A stretch of 64,000 bases of DNA. Origin: Vreelandella glaciei (GTDB lineage Bacteria; Pseudomonadota; Gammaproteobacteria; Pseudomonadales; Halomonadaceae). The notes beneath the pieces are model-generated. The model did not search any database and had not been told where the DNA came from. It worked only from the letters and a program-made list of their open reading frames with translations. The DNA is taken from the NCBI RefSeq assembly GCF_013415125.1, contig NZ_JACCDE010000004.1, positions 62,001 through 126,000 on the forward strand. Reading direction: 5' to 3'. Position numbers and translations under genes: made by a program. Of this stretch, positions 27,962-35,566 are shown piece after piece (positions within the stretch are counted from its first letter, which is position 1; every line of letters begins with the position of its first letter).

Positions 27962-28684
27962 ATGGAACAGGATATCGATGCTATTATTCGGGACTTATAT
28001 AAAGATTTTAGGGAGCGCTCAAAGGAGGTTAAGCGCTATACTCAATTTATACAAATTATGGCGGCTGAGAAGGCTGCTGGGTTATCCAAAAGTGCTGATG
28101 GAGAGTTAGTACCTATCGCCGGTTTCGATTTGGATAGAGATCTAGTCAAAACTATACGAGCAAGTGGGTATTTGCTGTTATATAACCTTGTGGAATCAAC
28201 ATTATCTAACGCCATCGATTCCATTCATCAGGCAATAGATGTTCATGGCTATGAGTTTAATCAACTTAACGATAATATGAAAGAAGTGACCTTGAAGCAT
28301 TTTAAAAAGGCTATAACTAGTAGAGGTGTTGATTTTTCAACTACTCATCCAATTCAGTTTGCAATGATTAAAATGGGCTATGAAAAAAATAGCCTTTTTT
28401 CAGGTAATATAGATTGTAGAGAAATAAGAGAAATTGCTAAACGATACGGATTTAGTGTGCCTAGTCCAATCTTAAAAGGGCGGAATATTGGAGATATGGT
28501 TTTAGAGGTTAAAACAAAAAGAAATGATTTGGCGCACGGTTCTATTTCTTTTGAGTTGTGTGGGAGAGAAACGGCTCCTGAGCACCTAGTTACAGTAGCA
28601 GATCAGACTGTAGTTTATTTGAGAGCAGTGCTGCGTTCAGTTTCTTATTTTATTCGATATCAGAAATTTTCTATCGAAGCTTAG
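27962..28684 (+). CDS. HEPN-domain putative nuclease (MAE_28990/MAE_18760-like)
   Basis: This 240-residue helical protein carries the HEPN ribonuclease motif Rx4H as Arg187 to His192 (RNDLAH) with a polar residue directly after the arginine, and a C-terminal hydrophobic helix (TVVYLRAVLRSVSYFIRYQ). An upstream helix, LLYNLVESTLSNAIDSIH (72-89), resembles the conserved segment of MAE_28990/MAE_18760-type HEPN families, which I recall being found beside DUF262 and methyltransferase genes. It starts 2 bp after the DUF262 stop, so the two are almost certainly co-expressed. It is likely the toxic RNA-cutting effector; the target is unknown. Confidence 0.75.
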   Translation: MEQDIDAIIRDLYKDFRERSKEVKRYTQFIQIMAAEKAAGLSKSADGELVPIAGFDLDRDLVKTIRASGYLLLYNLVESTLSNAIDSIHQAIDVHGYEFNQLNDNMKEVTLKHFKKAITSRGVDFSTTHPIQFAMIKMGYEKNSLFSGNIDCREIREIAKRYGFSVPSPILKGRNIGDMVLEVKTKRNDLAHGSISFELCGRETAPEHLVTVADQTVVYLRAVLRSVSYFIRYQKFSIEA

Positions 28685-28688
28685 TTTT

Positions 28689-28716
28689 AAGAGCAAGCAC
28701 TAGAGTGCCTGCTCTT
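28689..28716. terminator. Bidirectional terminator between the HEPN gene and the methyltransferase
   Basis: A 13-bp stem (AAGAGCAAGCACT against AGTGCCTGCTCTT) with one mismatch and a two-base loop sits in the 38-bp gap between the convergent HEPN and methyltransferase genes. It is flanked by TTTT/ATTATTTT runs and would work in both directions. Confidence 0.75.
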
Positions 28717-28722
28717 ATTATT

Positions 28723-29751
28723 TTAAAGCGATTCAAGATGGGCATTAAAACTATACCCGATTATTTCTGCTAATCGAACGGGGACAGCATTGCCTATCAT
28801 TTTTCCAACTGGTTTTAAAAGAGCAGGCTGTGTGTCAGGAACAAATTTATAGTCACGAGGGAACGACTGTAGTAATGCCGCCTCTCTTAATGTGATTCCT
28901 CTATCTTGTTCTGGGTGACCAAATCGGCCATTCCCGAAACCAAAACATAAAGTTGTCATTGTGGGGCTTGGCTTATTCCACTCCATGCGCCCATAAACTG
29001 CAGGGTAAGATTTTCCACTGTTTCTCACGTGACAATCGGCTCTAAGCTGCTCTGGCCAATCTCGCCATGTCCCTCCAGGTCGCGAATGGCGGATTCTTTC
29101 CATATTAATTTTTGATAGCTTTGATGCTTTATGCAAGGGATCGTTATGATTTTCAGCACCTGCTTCTACAGGTTCTAGGTCGCCAATCGTGTCTTTTACG
29201 GTAACGGGAGTAGGGTGAGTAGCAGCTATTAACTCAATCGGCCCTAGTTTAGAGGCTAATAGCACATGTCGACGTCGGTTTTGGGGAAGGCCGTACTCAA
29301 TGCATTTTACGGTATCCGCCCAGACGTGATATCCCTCATCTTTTAGAGATCCCACAAAGTCATGATAGATTTTGTGCTTGGTAACCGAGGGTACATTTTC
29401 CATGGTGACCAGCTCGGGTTGAGCTTCTTTTATTAGTCGCGTGAAAGCGCCCAGTAAGGGCCACTTTTTGTCTTTGGTGGTGTCTTTGCCCTGGTTATAA
29501 GTAGAGAACGGCTGACAGGGCGCACAGCCTGCTAGTAGGCGTATTGCGTCAGAGTCTTGGTACCACCCATTGATGTCGTCACCTGTAAGCTCACCAACGT
29601 CCTGCCTTATAAATTGGGCATGATTGTTATGCTCATAAGCAAACCGGCAGCTTTCTTCGATATCGTACCCAGCGCGCACAGCAATACCCGTCTGGCGTAA
29701 GCCTGCCGTGAGGCCTCCCGCACCACAGAACAAATCCACTGCTTCAATCAT
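28723..29751 (-). CDS. DNA (cytosine-5-)-methyltransferase
   Basis: This 342-residue C5-cytosine methyltransferase has the conserved motifs in order: I (VDLFCGAGGLTAG), IV with the catalytic Cys79 in GCAPCQPFS, VI (MENVPSV, 117-123), VIII (GLPQNRRR) and X (KMIGNAVP). The target-recognition region between VIII and IX is of ordinary length, but its site cannot be read from sequence. AAGGAG lies about seven bases before the ATG. It faces the DUF262-HEPN pair and could mark self DNA for that pair. It also immediately follows a umuC remnant on the same strand. No separate restriction endonuclease gene is present. Function is certain; its role in the cassette is inferred. Confidence 0.93.
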   Translation of the reverse strand: MIEAVDLFCGAGGLTAGLRQTGIAVRAGYDIEESCRFAYEHNNHAQFIRQDVGELTGDDINGWYQDSDAIRLLAGCAPCQPFSTYNQGKDTTKDKKWPLLGAFTRLIKEAQPELVTMENVPSVTKHKIYHDFVGSLKDEGYHVWADTVKCIEYGLPQNRRRHVLLASKLGPIELIAATHPTPVTVKDTIGDLEPVEAGAENHNDPLHKASKLSKINMERIRHSRPGGTWRDWPEQLRADCHVRNSGKSYPAVYGRMEWNKPSPTMTTLCFGFGNGRFGHPEQDRGITLREAALLQSFPRDYKFVPDTQPALLKPVGKMIGNAVPVRLAEIIGYSFNAHLESL

Positions 29752-29763
29752 CCAACACTCCTT

Positions 29764-30130
29764 CTAGCGTGCCGCCATTCTATATGGTTTTTTGCCCGGC
29801 ATCGAGGAGCAATTTTGAGGTTGTAGAGAGCTGTTGTCAGGCGTGACATTATTCTTAGCTTTCCTAGCCGCCCCCTCATCCGTATAAGCCACCAACAACT
29901 CATCCCAATTTGTCGTATAGCGCGGGCTTCGGTTCGCACAGTGTAGGTGCCAGGGGGCGTTCTTTTACGGAAGGCCAGGGCGTACGTACACTTGCCCATT
30001 TTCTCATTCAGTGCGTCCATGGTGGCCATTAACTTTTGGCTGCGCTACTGCCGATTTTCATCAATAAGGCCAATCATCATCACGCCCGCTTTCTTGTAGC
30101 CTTGATTGAACGAGCATAAATGAAATTCTT
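29764..30130 (-). pseudogene. umuC: umuC C-terminal remnant (DNA polymerase V subunit), frameshifted
   Basis: Fragments of the UmuC C-terminus can be read in two minus-strand frames. The first gives GYKKAGVMMIGL, then an in-frame TAG, then RSQKLMATMDALNEKMGKCT. After a frame change comes RSPRYTTNWDELLVAYTDEG, ending at a TAG at 29764-29766. These match the YKKAGVML, MDALN and SPRYTT-DELL landmarks of Y-family UmuC proteins. The polymerase catalytic part is absent. Mobile-element umuDC copies are common, so this is probably another fossil of the element beside dusA. The upstream limit near 30130 is approximate. Confidence 0.78.
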
Positions 30131-30214
30131 TGCTACGCTGGGGGTGTCGCCATGAAGGAGGCGGCTACGGCCCCAAGTTTTAGGGGCAATTTCATTGGAT
30201 GAAAGAGGTGCTAA

Positions 30215-30484
30215 ATGGCTAATTTTACACAAACGAACATGAGCCTGGATCACTACGATTGGGACGCAGCACCTAGCGATGATCCACGCGTAACGGGTGA
30301 GCCTGACAGCACGCTATTTAACCGCCAGCAGGGTTATGAAGTGCTTTATATGCTGAACACGGTGCTGTCCGCTTCCGCCCCCATTACGGCGCTTCACAAG
30401 GGTGAAGAGATGATCCGTGATGAGTTGCCGAGTGATATGCGCGAGCAGCTGGACGTGAAAAAGTGGCTCGATCAACGCCTGTAA
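30215..30484 (+). CDS. Small conserved-looking hypothetical protein
   Basis: This 89-residue acidic protein has no recognised domain. It has no signal peptide or membrane segment and consists of a polar N-terminus, a helix-rich middle (RQQGYEVLYMLNTVLSAS) and a C-terminal MREQLDVKKWLDQRL. AGAGG lies seven bases before the ATG and a strong terminator follows, so it is probably a real monocistronic gene. Codon use and GC are like the chromosome, not like the AT-rich island, so it likely marks the return to core sequence. Confidence 0.75.
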   Translation: MANFTQTNMSLDHYDWDAAPSDDPRVTGEPDSTLFNRQQGYEVLYMLNTVLSASAPITALHKGEEMIRDELPSDMREQLDVKKWLDQRL

Positions 30485-30530
30485 TCAGCTGATCGCAGAC
30501 AGCGTAGAGGTTCGCGCTCGATAGATACAA

Positions 30531-30571
30531 AATGCCCCGGCCATTAAAGGTGGCCGGGGCATTGTTTTTTT
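30531..30571 (+). terminator. Strong intrinsic terminator after the 89-residue hypothetical gene
   Basis: A perfect 13-bp stem (AATGCCCCGGCCA/TGGCCGGGGCATT) with a 7-base loop is followed by G and seven T residues, 46 bp after the stop. Confidence 0.92.
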
Positions 30572-30630
30572 AGGCTACTCCGCGCAGCCTCTCAAAGGGC
30601 GCGCTTGAGTTTAACGCTATCCGCTCTTCC

Positions 30631-31437
30631 TCACGCCGTAAACACCGCATACACCATCTGTAGCGCCAGCCCCATCAACATAAACGCGAATACGCGCTTG
30701 AGTAGGGCGACGGGCAGCTTGTGGGCGAGTTTGGCACCAATCGGAGCGGTGAGAATGCTGAACGGCGCCATTAGTAGAAACGCGGGAAGATAAACATAGC
30801 CTAGCGCGGCACTAGGCAGCCCGGCTGTACTCCAACCATTAATGATGTAACCCAGCGCCCCGGCGACGGCAATGGGTAGCCCGACGGCTGCCGAGGTGCC
30901 AATCGCGCGGGGGAGTTTGACGTTGCACCAGGTGAGGAAGGGCACGGTTAGTGAGCCGCCACCAATCGCCACAAGCGCAGAAATACCACCGATGCCCAGG
31001 CCCACTCCGCTTACTCCCATCGGGCCAGGTAGGCCGCGGTTCGGTTTGGGCTTGATGTTTGCCAACATCTGGAGTGACATTAGCACCATAAAACAGGCGA
31101 AAAAGATGGCTAGGCTACGGGTGGGGATCAGTGCGGCGATAAAGGTAGCTAAAAACGTGCCGACTAAAATGCCGGGGGTAATAAACCGCACGATGTCCCA
31201 GCGTACCGCCTTGTGCCGATGGTGGGAAAGCAGGCTGGCGGTAGACGCAGGGATAATAGACGCCATGGCAGTGCCTAACGCCAAGTGGGCGAGATGTTCA
31301 TGGGGCACACCTTGAAGTACAAATAGCGACGTTAAAATCGGCACCATAATGCCACCGCCGCCAATCCCTAATAAGCCTGCCATCAAGCCAACAAAGCCGC
31401 CCAGCGCTACATATGCCAACCACCAGATGATGTCCAA
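30631..31437 (-). CDS. TauE/SafE family membrane transporter (sulfite exporter-like)
   Basis: This 268-residue polytopic membrane protein has the two-repeat TauE/SafE architecture: GGFVGLMAGLLGIGGGGIMVPIL in the first half and GIGGISALVAIGGGSLTVPFLTW in the second, with about eight membrane segments. A TTG start at 31437 is chosen because AGGAG lies eight bases upstream and the sequence from there (DIIWWLAYVALGG) begins as family members do; a longer reading frame upstream contains no homologous sequence. Members export sulfite, sulfoacetate or related anions. Neighbours give no clue to the substrate. Confidence 0.88.
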   Translation of the reverse strand: MDIIWWLAYVALGGFVGLMAGLLGIGGGGIMVPILTSLFVLQGVPHEHLAHLALGTAMASIIPASTASLLSHHRHKAVRWDIVRFITPGILVGTFLATFIAALIPTRSLAIFFACFMVLMSLQMLANIKPKPNRGLPGPMGVSGVGLGIGGISALVAIGGGSLTVPFLTWCNVKLPRAIGTSAAVGLPIAVAGALGYIINGWSTAGLPSAALGYVYLPAFLLMAPFSILTAPIGAKLAHKLPVALLKRVFAFMLMGLALQMVYAVFTA

Positions 31438-31583
31438 ATCCGCTGCTCCTAAAAGTGTCTTGTTAGCACGATAAGCACATTGTACCGGAAGCGGCGCGTG
31501 TAGCGGGGCCAAAGTCGAGTATTCCACTGTGGTGGCGGCGATGCAGTGGTAAGCTGCAGGACAAGTAATGTTTCGGAGTTCGT

Positions 31584-32180
31584 ATGCGCAAGGTAATAGG
31601 CAATGTTGGCATTTTGGTAGTGGTAGTTGCGCTATTGGCAGGCTGTAACGACATGGAGGAGCCGTCAACGGACACGGCTTCCTCCGCGCAACCTGAGGCC
31701 ACCCCTGAAGCCCCGGTGACTGAGTCGGAAATTGTTGAGGTAGAAGTAGAGCCGCTTGTTGTCGAAATATCGACGCAGGTCGCCTTACGTAGCGATCGAC
31801 GCTTAATGGTGGAAGGCAAAAGCAACTTACCGGATGGCACCCAGGTACGCATTGTAGTCGAACGTGAGATCAGCCGGGTGCGTTGGCAGGCAAGAACGCA
31901 AATCGAGAATGGTCAATTTGCAGCCGGTCCGTTTGGCTCTGGCAGTGGGCTGCCCGATGGAAGCTACGATGTCCGTGTGGAAGTCTCGGAAGGCAGCGTG
32001 CAGCCAGTCGCCGTGCAGGCGCGTATTGGCCACGAGGGCCAGCACCTGGCGGGAGAGCTTGTTAGCCAATCCCGCCACGGGCTGGGCCAGGTGGCCACCT
32101 ACTCACAGCGTTTCCTGGTGGGGAGTGAGCCAAGGCAAACGCGTGACCAGGTGGAGGTGCTAGAGAGTCCGGGGAGGTAG
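31584..32180 (+). CDS. Hypothetical lipoprotein
   Basis: This 198-residue protein begins with a lipoprotein signal ending in the lipobox LLAGC (Cys at about residue 21). An acidic, proline-rich linker (about 25-60) follows, then a beta-rich domain. That domain includes LMVEGKSNLPDGTQVRIVVE and GLPDGSYDVRVEVSE, resembling Ig-like or carbohydrate-free beta-sandwich folds seen in envelope lipoproteins. It should be anchored in the outer membrane or periplasm. GGAG lies close upstream of the ATG. The specific family was not recognised and the function is unknown. Confidence 0.8.
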   Translation: MRKVIGNVGILVVVVALLAGCNDMEEPSTDTASSAQPEATPEAPVTESEIVEVEVEPLVVEISTQVALRSDRRLMVEGKSNLPDGTQVRIVVEREISRVRWQARTQIENGQFAAGPFGSGSGLPDGSYDVRVEVSEGSVQPVAVQARIGHEGQHLAGELVSQSRHGLGQVATYSQRFLVGSEPRQTRDQVEVLESPGR

Positions 32181-32185
32181 ACGCT

Positions 32186-32710
32186 TTAGGCAGGATGCCA
32201 ATGGGCTAATAATACTGCATGAATCGATGTGTCACTGGGGGCTTTGGCGAAGTGCTCAATGACGAAACGATCATCGCGTTGCACCACGTAGTGGCCCGCT
32301 TTATGAAACACATGCGTAGGCCCGAGCAGCAGTAAGTCGCCAGCGTTAACGGGCGAAAAATCTGTACCTTGGCCAGGGGTTGCCATCACACATGGTGCTT
32401 TCCAGTCGATATTCAACGGCAAATGACTGGGCACTTTAATGGTGGTTGCCTGTACCTGTTCCCAGGGGAGGGGACCAGTATGGGTCAACGTTAATAGCTC
32501 GGGTGCGCTATCACCTTCCAATAGTGTTGCCAGGGAGCAGTCGAGGGCGTCAGCGAGCGCAACTAAGCGTTCGTGACCGATCTGTTTGATCGCCCCGGAT
32601 TCCCAATAAGAAATGGTGACATCTGACACGCCAACTTTGCGTGCAAGGGCAGCTTTGTTGAGCTTGGCCCTAAGCCGCAGTTGCTTGATCCGTGAGCCTA
32701 GCGATTCCAT
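32186..32710 (-). CDS. XRE family transcriptional regulator with S24-like C-terminal domain
   Basis: This 174-residue protein has an N-terminal XRE helix-turn-helix (about 6-65, with LNKAALARKVGVSDVTISYWESG). Its C-terminal beta-rich part (FSPVNAGDLLLLGPTHVFHKAGHYVVQRDDRFVIEHF) looks like a degenerate LexA/S24 fold without clear catalytic serine-lysine residues. It may therefore be a non-cleavable ligand-sensing regulator. It faces away from gltX and lies 6 bp from the end of the lipoprotein gene on the opposite strand. Targets are unknown. Confidence 0.82.
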   Translation of the reverse strand: MESLGSRIKQLRLRAKLNKAALARKVGVSDVTISYWESGAIKQIGHERLVALADALDCSLATLLEGDSAPELLTLTHTGPLPWEQVQATTIKVPSHLPLNIDWKAPCVMATPGQGTDFSPVNAGDLLLLGPTHVFHKAGHYVVQRDDRFVIEHFAKAPSDTSIHAVLLAHWHPA

Positions 32711-33019
32711 TTCGTTTTCCTGATGATGAGCTAAAAAGCTCGTGAATGTCTTCCACTATAGTCGTCTTTTTCAATATAAAATATAAATAGTGGCGCTACG
32801 AACATACGTTATTGCTCTGCTTCAGTCTTGAGGTATGCGCTCAAGGGGTTGCTACAGTGCCATACTAAGCGATTGTGCTTTAGCGCGCATTAGTGGACAA
32901 ATAACGTTGAGTTAATTTCTCTGACGCTTTCTTGCGCGAGTTGTTCCCTGGGTGCCGCTGTTGGTTGCGCCTAAGGTGCGTATAATAACGCTATGCATTT
33001 TTGCCAATAGGACGTTTTC
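32711..33019. other. Intergenic region between XRE regulator and gltX
   Basis: This 309-bp stretch holds divergent promoters. A TATAAT at 32981-32986 lies 34 bp before the gltX ATG and is a candidate -10, although its -35 is weak. No other gene or RNA structure was seen. Confidence 0.5.
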
Positions 33020-34504
33020 ATGACCGTACGTACTCGCATCGCGCCTTCTCCGACAGGGGACCCCCACGTTGGTACGGCTTACATCGCGCTTTTTAATCTA
33101 TGTTTTGCTCGTCAGCATGGCGGCCAATTTATCCTTCGTATTGAAGACACTGATCGGGTGCGTTCTACGCCTGAATCAGAGCAGATGATTCTTGATTCAT
33201 TGAGCTGGCTGGGTCTTGAGTGGGATGAAGGCCCTGATGTGGGTGGCCCCTATGGCCCATATCGGCAAAGCGAGCGTGGCGACATTTATGCCCAACACGC
33301 TCAACAACTTTTGGATGCCGGTCATGCGTTTAAGTGCTACCGCACCAGTGAAGAGCTGGATGAGCTGCGTGAGACACGCAAAGCCGCAGGATTGCAGCTG
33401 GCCTTAAAACCTGCAGATTTAGCGCTGGATGCACAAGAGCAAGCGCGCCGTGAGCAAGAGGGCTGGCCTTATGTAGTGCGCATGAATGTGCCCGCCGAAG
33501 GCGTGTGCGTTGTTAAGGACATGCTGCGTGGCATAATCGAGGTGGAGTGGGCGCAGGTAGACGCGCAAATTTTGCTCAAATCAGATGGCATGCCTACCTA
33601 CCATTTAGCCAACGTGGTCGACGACCATTTAATGGCAATCACTCATGTGTTGCGTGGGGAGGAGTGGATTAACTCCGCACCAAAGCACCAGTTGCTGTAT
33701 GAGTATTTTGGTTGGGAAATGCCGCAACTTTGTCATATGCCGCTGCTGCGCAACCCGGATAAATCCAAACTCTCCAAGCGCAAGAACCCAACGTCGATCA
33801 ACTATTACCGTCGAATGGGCTTTTTACCCCAGGCCGTCACCAACTATTTGGGGCGGATGGGCTGGTCAATGCCCGATGAGCGCGAGAAATTCAGTCTGCA
33901 AGAAATGATGGCAGAATTTGATGTGCAGCGTGTCTCGTTAGGCGGCCCTGTATTCGACCTGGAGAAGCTGACCTGGCTGAACGGCGTCTATATTCGTGAA
34001 GACCTGGACGACGATGCGCTGTTAAGCGCGCTGCGTGAGTGGGCCTTCAATGAAGCCTATATTAAGCAGATTCTGCCGCAGGTACGGCCGCGGGTAGAAA
34101 CGCTCTCCCAGGTCATGCCGTTGGCAGGGCACTTCTTCTCGGGCTTGCCAGCACTGACTAAAGAGTCGTTTGAGAGTGTGAAGCTTGAGGAAGAGGAGCT
34201 GGTAAAACTGCTCCAGTTCCTTGTTTGGCGATTTGAAGGCGTCTCCGCTTGGAATAAAGAGGCGCTACTGAGCGAAGTTAAGCTGCTGTCCGAGCATTTT
34301 GATTTGAAAATGAAAGCGTTCCTGGCGCCGGTGTTTATTGCGATTACCGGCAGTACGTCCAGCACCTCGGTTATGGACGCCATGGCGATTCTTGGCTCCG
34401 ACGTTACCCGGGCTCGCCTGCGCAGCGCGATAGAGGTGTTGGGTGGCGTCTCTAAGAAACAGGCGAAGCGCTTTGAAAAAGAGTTTCGTGAAATAGCTTC
34501 GTGA
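33020..34504 (+). CDS. gltX: Glutamyl-tRNA synthetase
   Basis: This 494-residue class I aminoacyl-tRNA synthetase charges tRNA-Glu. The HIGH-type motif [13 protein letters not shown] (10-22) and the KMSKS-type [14 protein letters not shown] are present, and the C-terminal anticodon-binding region is complete. TAGGA lies eight bases before the ATG. tRNA-Ala and tRNA-Glu genes follow on the same strand, an arrangement recalling the tRNA-Ala genes near gltX in E. coli. The last codons and stop lie inside a 13-bp tandem repeat, so the extreme C-terminus may vary between strains. Confidence 0.97.
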   Translation: MTVRTRIAPSPTGDPHVGTAYIALFNLCFARQHGGQFILRIEDTDRVRSTPESEQMILDSLSWLGLEWDEGPDVGGPYGPYRQSERGDIYAQHAQQLLDAGHAFKCYRTSEELDELRETRKAAGLQLALKPADLALDAQEQARREQEGWPYVVRMNVPAEGVCVVKDMLRGIIEVEWAQVDAQILLKSDGMPTYHLANVVDDHLMAITHVLRGEEWINSAPKHQLLYEYFGWEMPQLCHMPLLRNPDKSKLSKRKNPTSINYYRRMGFLPQAVTNYLGRMGWSMPDEREKFSLQEMMAEFDVQRVSLGGPVFDLEKLTWLNGVYIREDLDDDALLSALREWAFNEAYIKQILPQVRPRVETLSQVMPLAGHFFSGLPALTKESFESVKLEEEELVKLLQFLVWRFEGVSAWNKEALLSEVKLLSEHFDLKMKAFLAPVFIAITGSTSSTSVMDAMAILGSDVTRARLRSAIEVLGGVSKKQAKRFEKEFREIAS

Positions 34505-34552
34505 AATAGCTCTGTGAAAGAGCTCTGTGAAAGAGCTCTGTGAAAGAGCTTA
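34488..34552 (+). repeat. Five-copy 13-bp tandem repeat spanning the end of gltX
   Basis: The unit GTGAAAGAGCTCT occurs at 34488, 34501, 34514, 34527 and 34540; copies 3 and 4 are identical and the others differ at one to three positions. The first copy and the start of the second code for the last gltX codons and its TGA stop. The rest is noncoding. The unit contains the palindrome AGAGCTCT. Confidence 0.95.
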
Positions 34553-34626
34553 GTAACATCAGCTAACCGCAATTGAGATAGTGCTAGCGCCAATTTCTTA
34601 TCTTTAAGTAATTGGCGTTTTTCATG

Positions 34627-34655
34627 TTGACGAAGGCCAGGGGAATCAGTATTAT
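34627..34655 (+). promoter_or_regulatory. Sigma-70 promoter of the tRNA-Ala/tRNA-Glu unit
   Basis: TTGACG (34627-34632) and TATTAT (34650-34655) are spaced by 17 bp. Transcription should start near 34662, about 16 bases before tRNA-Ala. Confidence 0.75.
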
Positions 34656-34677
34656 ACGCTCCGTCTTCGCGACATGT

Positions 34678-34753
34678 GGGGCCTTAGCTCAGCTGGGAGA
34701 GCGCAACACTGGCAGTGTTGAGGTCAGCGGTTCGATCCCGCTAGGCTCCACCA
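34678..34753 (+). tRNA. tRNA-Ala (GGC anticodon)
   Basis: The 76-nt gene folds into a full cloverleaf with encoded CCA. The acceptor is GGGGCCT paired with AGGCTCC, the D-loop is AGCTCAGCTGGGAGAGC, the anticodon stem is CAACA/TGTTG with GGC at 34711-34713, and the T-arm contains GGTTCGATCC. Confidence 0.97.
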
Positions 34754-34819
34754 ATTCAGCAGCATGTGAATAGTTGCTCGGGAAGACACGCTTTTAGCGT
34801 TATATGTCTAGTGTTATAC

Positions 34820-34895
34820 GTCCCATTCGTCTAGTGGTCTAGGACACCGCCCTTTCACGGCGGTAACAGGGGTTCGAACCCCCTATGGGACGCCA
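34820..34895 (+). tRNA. tRNA-Glu (TTC anticodon)
   Basis: The 76-nt gene folds into a cloverleaf with encoded GCCA 3' end. The acceptor GTCCCAT pairs with ATGGGAC, the anticodon stem is CCGCC/GGCGG with TTC at 34854-34856, and the T-arm is AGGGGTTCGAACCCCCT. It lies 66 bp after tRNA-Ala and is probably processed from the same transcript. Confidence 0.97.
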
Positions 34896-35205
34896 CTGCT
34901 TACTACTCCCTTTCTAATGTTTTTTCTGGCAATGAGTCTTCTCATCTGCTGGATTTCTGCGTTCCTGCCGTTCACAAAAAAGCTACAAATCGCCACTTTT
35001 TGGGCGATTTTATGCTTGACTTGTCCACTTTTGCGATTCTGATTTCAAGGTTGTGCACAACCCCTTGTTGTTGACGCAAAAAATATTGAACAGAACTTAA
35101 ATCATTAAAAAACAATGACTTACATTAGATCAAAAAATGACCAATTTAAGGCTGGCCCACTGCCCATGGCGATTGTGGGACGTTTTGAAGTGGTTGTGAA
35201 CAGGG

Positions 35206-35214
35206 TTATCCACA
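35206..35214 (+). promoter_or_regulatory. DnaA-box-like sequence TTATCCACA
   Basis: A perfect 9-mer DnaA box is followed five bases later by TGTGGAAAA in inverse orientation, one mismatch from the reverse box. With only one or two boxes, no dnaA or dnaN gene and no DUE structure, this is not evidence of an origin. Confidence 0.4.
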
Positions 35215-35523
35215 GATAGTGTGGAAAACCCTGAGCGAAGCCGAGAGGCAAAAATGTCAAGCGATATTAGGGGTGCTCAGGTGTTTTAATGGTGGTGATT
35301 TAGCGCAATGGTTGATTCAAAATTGACTAAGTAATGGAGATACCCAGCGAAGTCAGCTGGTGTTGGTTGCACGGGCATTATAGTAGCCCGTCAGGCGGTG
35401 AACTTGCTCAAGCCCTCGTTGGTGTAGCGGTGCGAACGACAGGCGAGTAGAGACCTTTGTTGGCTCAAGTCGCTGGCAGGTGACTGGCGTAATGCCAGCC
35501 CAGCGTGAAAGGGACCTTACGCA

Positions 35524-35547
35524 AAAGGCCACCCGAAGGTGGCCTTT
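35524..35547 (-). terminator. Probable gltA terminator
   Basis: A 10-bp stem (AAAGGCCACC/GGTGGCCTTT) with a 4-base loop lies 20 bp beyond the gltA stop on the minus strand and is followed there by TTTTGC, a short U-tract. Confidence 0.7.
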
Positions 35548-35566
35548 GATCAAGCGGGGTGTTGAT

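Larger units (their letters stand above)
34896..35566. other. 671-bp gene-free region between tRNA-Glu and gltA
   Basis: No protein or RNA gene can be supported here. It contains an AT-rich stretch (about 35070-35150), the palindrome TTGTGCACAA near 35053, a consensus DnaA-box sequence at 35206, and a hairpin that is likely the gltA terminator at its far end. Confidence 0.6.

Noticed and set aside
35206..35228. Replication origin at the DnaA box
   Set aside because: Only one perfect box and one near match, with no dnaA, dnaN, gidA or parA nearby and no array of boxes.
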